From assembly GCF_025917685.1 (NCBI RefSeq), contig NZ_CP089518.1, forward strand, positions 3,411,001-3,475,000: DNA of 64,000 nucleotides, in the 5' to 3' direction. Shown piece by piece: positions 61,759 through 64,000 of the stretch (position 1 is its first letter; each line of letters starts with the position of its first letter). The notes under the pieces are model-generated. The model saw nothing but the letters and a program-made list of their open reading frames with translations. It did no database searches and was not told the origin of the DNA. The position numbers and the translations under genes were made by a program. Origin of the DNA: Bacillus cereus. GTDB taxonomy: Bacteria; Bacillota; Bacilli; Bacillales; Bacillaceae_G.

Positions 61759-64000
61759 TTACGCATTTATTTGTCCGAATATTGCAAATGTAGCCAATAG
61801 ACCGATTTCCTTCCATACAATATCATTATCAGTAATAGTATCGCTGGAAATTGTAGAAAAAGTGGGTGAGATTGTATGTGACGTACCATTATTTAAAGCT
61901 TCATATACATGGTTACCAAAATTAATTCTACTTCCTTTCACATAACTTTTAGACGCTATCCACGTTTGATTATTTGCATATCCGCTTTTAGAACAAACCC
62001 AACCAATATATCCTCCCGCAATCGGATTTGAATTTCTTATTTCTTGTCCTAATCTATAATATCCTGTTGTCGGGATAGTTGGTATTCGATAGTATGGATC
62101 TAACACACCGTTAACAACATTTCCTTGTAAAAATTCTTTTCCTGTAATCATCATTGTTGCATTATTTAACATATTATTTTGCATTACAACTTGAAGTGTA
62201 TTACTTGCTGTCCTATTGTCTATTCCAACTTGCGTTAAATTTACTGCGGTTATAGTATTATTTTGGATCACTGCTTGCTTACCTGCAAATTCTCCATCTA
62301 AAATAACAATCGTTCTTTGAAGAGTATCATTTGTAATTTTTATAACATTTCCACTTAACACTATATCATCAGATACATTTTGAACATTTAAGACTGTTCC
62401 ATTTGGTTTTTCAATATGACAATTAATCATCTTGAATGACTTGAGATTATTTACTGTAAGTAACGTATTGTATCTATCCGTACTAATGAACTTACAATCT
62501 CTTAACTCTAAAGAGGTTGTTTTACTTGTTGCACCCAACAAATCAATTTCCTTAAAAAAACAATTCGTATATGTTCCTGCAAATAAGGTTGGGTTTTTAA
62601 CATTATTAAATAGTGTATTTTCAAATATCCATCCTGGTTTAAATGTTCCTGCTGTTACATAATTTAAATACAACACATCTTGCCCTTCAAACACGCAGTT
62701 CGAAATTATTTGCGGCTCATTTTTAACCTCTAAAGTCCATTGATACAATGATGATAAGGAAGCTAGTTTATCCGCATCATTAAAAAAACGACAAGAATCA
62801 ACTTTAACTACATATGGAAAAGGTGTATCAATAATCATCTTACTATTACAAAAAACATTACTTACTATGTTAATAGACCTGTTCGCATATACACCCTGCG
62901 TGTTTATTTGTGTTCCATATACGTAATTATTAGAGAAAATAACATCGCCTGACAAAGAGATTTTTGTTAATCGAATATTATTCCCTGCCACCATTACCCT
63001 ATCGGTGCCACCATTAACTGCTAGCCCAACATAAGCATTTGATACTGTATTCATAATAGAATTGTCCAATATATAGATGAATTTCCCATTTACAACAATA
63101 ATATTGTAATTTTTATTATCATGAAAATTATTTCTTTCAATATAGATATATTGGTTTAAGTCATATCCATCTTCAACATCAATTCCACTTTGTGGATTAG
63201 TACCTGCAATATGATGAATATTATTATCTCGAATGTATACATTCTTTGCACCACATACACTAATTCCTTGTCTACGGCAGTCATGTAAATTACATTTCTC
63301 AATATACGTATATTGAGGGAACGAAGGCACTCGAACATTTATTAAGCAATTTGTAGAAGCAGGAACATTACCTTGATGCAGAACGATTTTAGCGTAACTT
63401 GCTCCTTTAGGAACCTCTACTTCATCAAAAAATTGCACATTATTTTTTGATGATATAAATACATCACTTAAAGTATAAAAAATCACATCATAATAATCGC
63501 ATTTTATATCAGAACCCAATGCTCCGTATCCATTTCCATACAAACCGAAGTAACCATACTTTACAATAGCCACTTGAGTCATATCAATTCGCAAAGTGGA
63601 ACGTATCTTTGTTGTACTACTTACTAATGAACCATCTGTTGTATTAATTGCTCCCTGTTCAAATGAACTTGCTAATGATGTAGGAAAAGGTGAAATCTGA
63701 CCAAAAGTACTGTTCAGTGTAATGGCATCTCCTGTACAATCTAAAATATCTAGATTATCTAAAGATACAAACCTTGTATTGTTCCCCCCATCAGCAGGTG
63801 GAATAAAACTCCCCACTTCAATTCCGTACCCTCCCTCATGTGTTCCTCCACTTGAATAATCATGCGTATCTCTATCCCCTTGGATAACACCATTTGTAAC
63901 CCTGGAATAAATCTGATTTTTGCGAAAACTTACAATTGCATACCCTGTCAATTTATTCGTTTCCATTTTTAAGATTGAACCATTTAAATTCAGTGTAAGA
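61759..64000 (-). CDS. Right-handed beta-helix repeat protein (5' end outside window)
   Basis: At least 747 codons are open to the window edge without a stop; the ATG at 63966 may be internal. The protein is built of parasite-like beta-helix turns rich in Asn (IYIERNNFHDNKNYN, VMVAGNNIRLTK, AVIQNNTITAVN), as in pectate lyase-superfamily, phage tailspike and surface glycan-processing proteins. The last 60 residues (NQTWIASKSYVKGSRINFGNHVYEAL) resemble a CBM5/12 carbohydrate-binding module. It lies beside a glycan cluster and may bind or process surface polysaccharide. No catalytic residues are identified. Confidence 0.75.
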   Translation of the reverse strand, partial: LTLNLNGSILKMETNKLTGYAIVSFRKNQIYSRVTNGVIQGDRDTHDYSSGGTHEGGYGIEVGSFIPPADGGNNTRFVSLDNLDILDCTGDAITLNSTFGQISPFPTSLASSFEQGAINTTDGSLVSSTTKIRSTLRIDMTQVAIVKYGYFGLYGNGYGALGSDIKCDYYDVIFYTLSDVFISSKNNVQFFDEVEVPKGASYAKIVLHQGNVPASTNCLINVRVPSFPQYTYIEKCNLHDCRRQGISVCGAKNVYIRDNNIHHIAGTNPQSGIDVEDGYDLNQYIYIERNNFHDNKNYNIIVVNGKFIYILDNSIMNTVSNAYVGLAVNGGTDRVMVAGNNIRLTKISLSGDVIFSNNYVYGTQINTQGVYANRSINIVSNVFCNSKMIIDTPFPYVVKVDSCRFFNDADKLASLSSLYQWTLEVKNEPQIISNCVFEGQDVLYLNYVTAGTFKPGWIFENTLFNNVKNPTLFAGTYTNCFFKEIDLLGATSKTTSLELRDCKFISTDRYNTLLTVNNLKSFKMINCHIEKPNGTVLNVQNVSDDIVLSGNVIKITNDTLQRTIVILDGEFAGKQAVIQNNTITAVNLTQVGIDNRTASNTLQVVMQNNMLNNATMMITGKEFLQGNVVNGVLDPYYRIPTIPTTGYYRLGQEIRNSNPIAGGYIGWVCSKSGYANNQTWIASKSYVKGSRINFGNHVYEALNNGTSHTISPTFSTISSDTITDNDIVWKEIGLLATFAIFGQINA

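Overview
The window comes from a low-GC Firmicute of the Bacillus cereus group. The evidence is AT-rich DNA with AGGAGG-type ribosome sites and Bacillus subtilis-like synteny: ynzC-tkt-sirA-yneF, lexA/yneB and ccdA-ccdC-yneK. Cereus-group hallmarks are also present, including an SLH-anchored amidase, DUF11 repeat proteins and a PqqD/HprK-type lasso cluster. Most genes are on the minus strand.

Layout. 1-4.7 kb: a quinone/aldehyde-stress region with a partial ring-cleaving dioxygenase-like VOC gene behind three MhqR-like boxes, a GltB-like FMN protein, an OYE reductase and a CarD-type regulator. 4.9-11 kb: the complete histidine utilisation operon hutPHUIG with its HutP-controlled terminator. 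11-25 kb: a methyltransferase with an RHH-like N-terminus, a DJ-1 protein, a P-loop kinase, yneK, a wrecked DUF11 gene whose halves now face opposite ways, ccdC/ccdA, transporters, an M20 hydrolase, an ABC exporter and a LysR-cidA-cidB locus. 25-32 kb: small conserved genes, a TauE/SafE permease, an SLH amidase, a NERD protein and a GH25 lysozyme. 32-38 kb: a heterodimeric ABC multidrug exporter behind a probable attenuator, then about 1.5 kb of decayed DNA (lipoprotein, integrase remnant, GC-richer repeat, 36-nt yneF-like duplication), then yneF and sirA. 38-49 kb: tkt, a phnDCEE importer divergent from a PHO-box-preceded 5'-nucleotidase, ynzC, yneB, lexA, and a PadR/DUF1700/DUF4097 module.

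49.5-56.5 kb is the most interesting part. It is a complete lasso-peptide biosynthetic cluster, transcribed right to left as cyclase (C), precursor (A), HPr-kinase-like (K), PqqD-like RRE (B1), leader protease (B2), nucleotidyltransferase (N) and ABC exporter (D). The 41-residue precursor is easily missed. It has a paeninodin-like core, with a predicted 9-residue Ala1-Asp9 ring and a C-terminal Ser that the kinase could phosphorylate.

56.8-64 kb: a surface-glycan region with an EpsN-like aminotransferase, a HAD phosphatase, an ATP-grasp ligase, an EpsL-like sugar transferase and a membrane acyltransferase. It is followed by a large right-handed beta-helix protein cut by the window edge. No rRNA, tRNA, complete insertion sequence or CRISPR array was seen.
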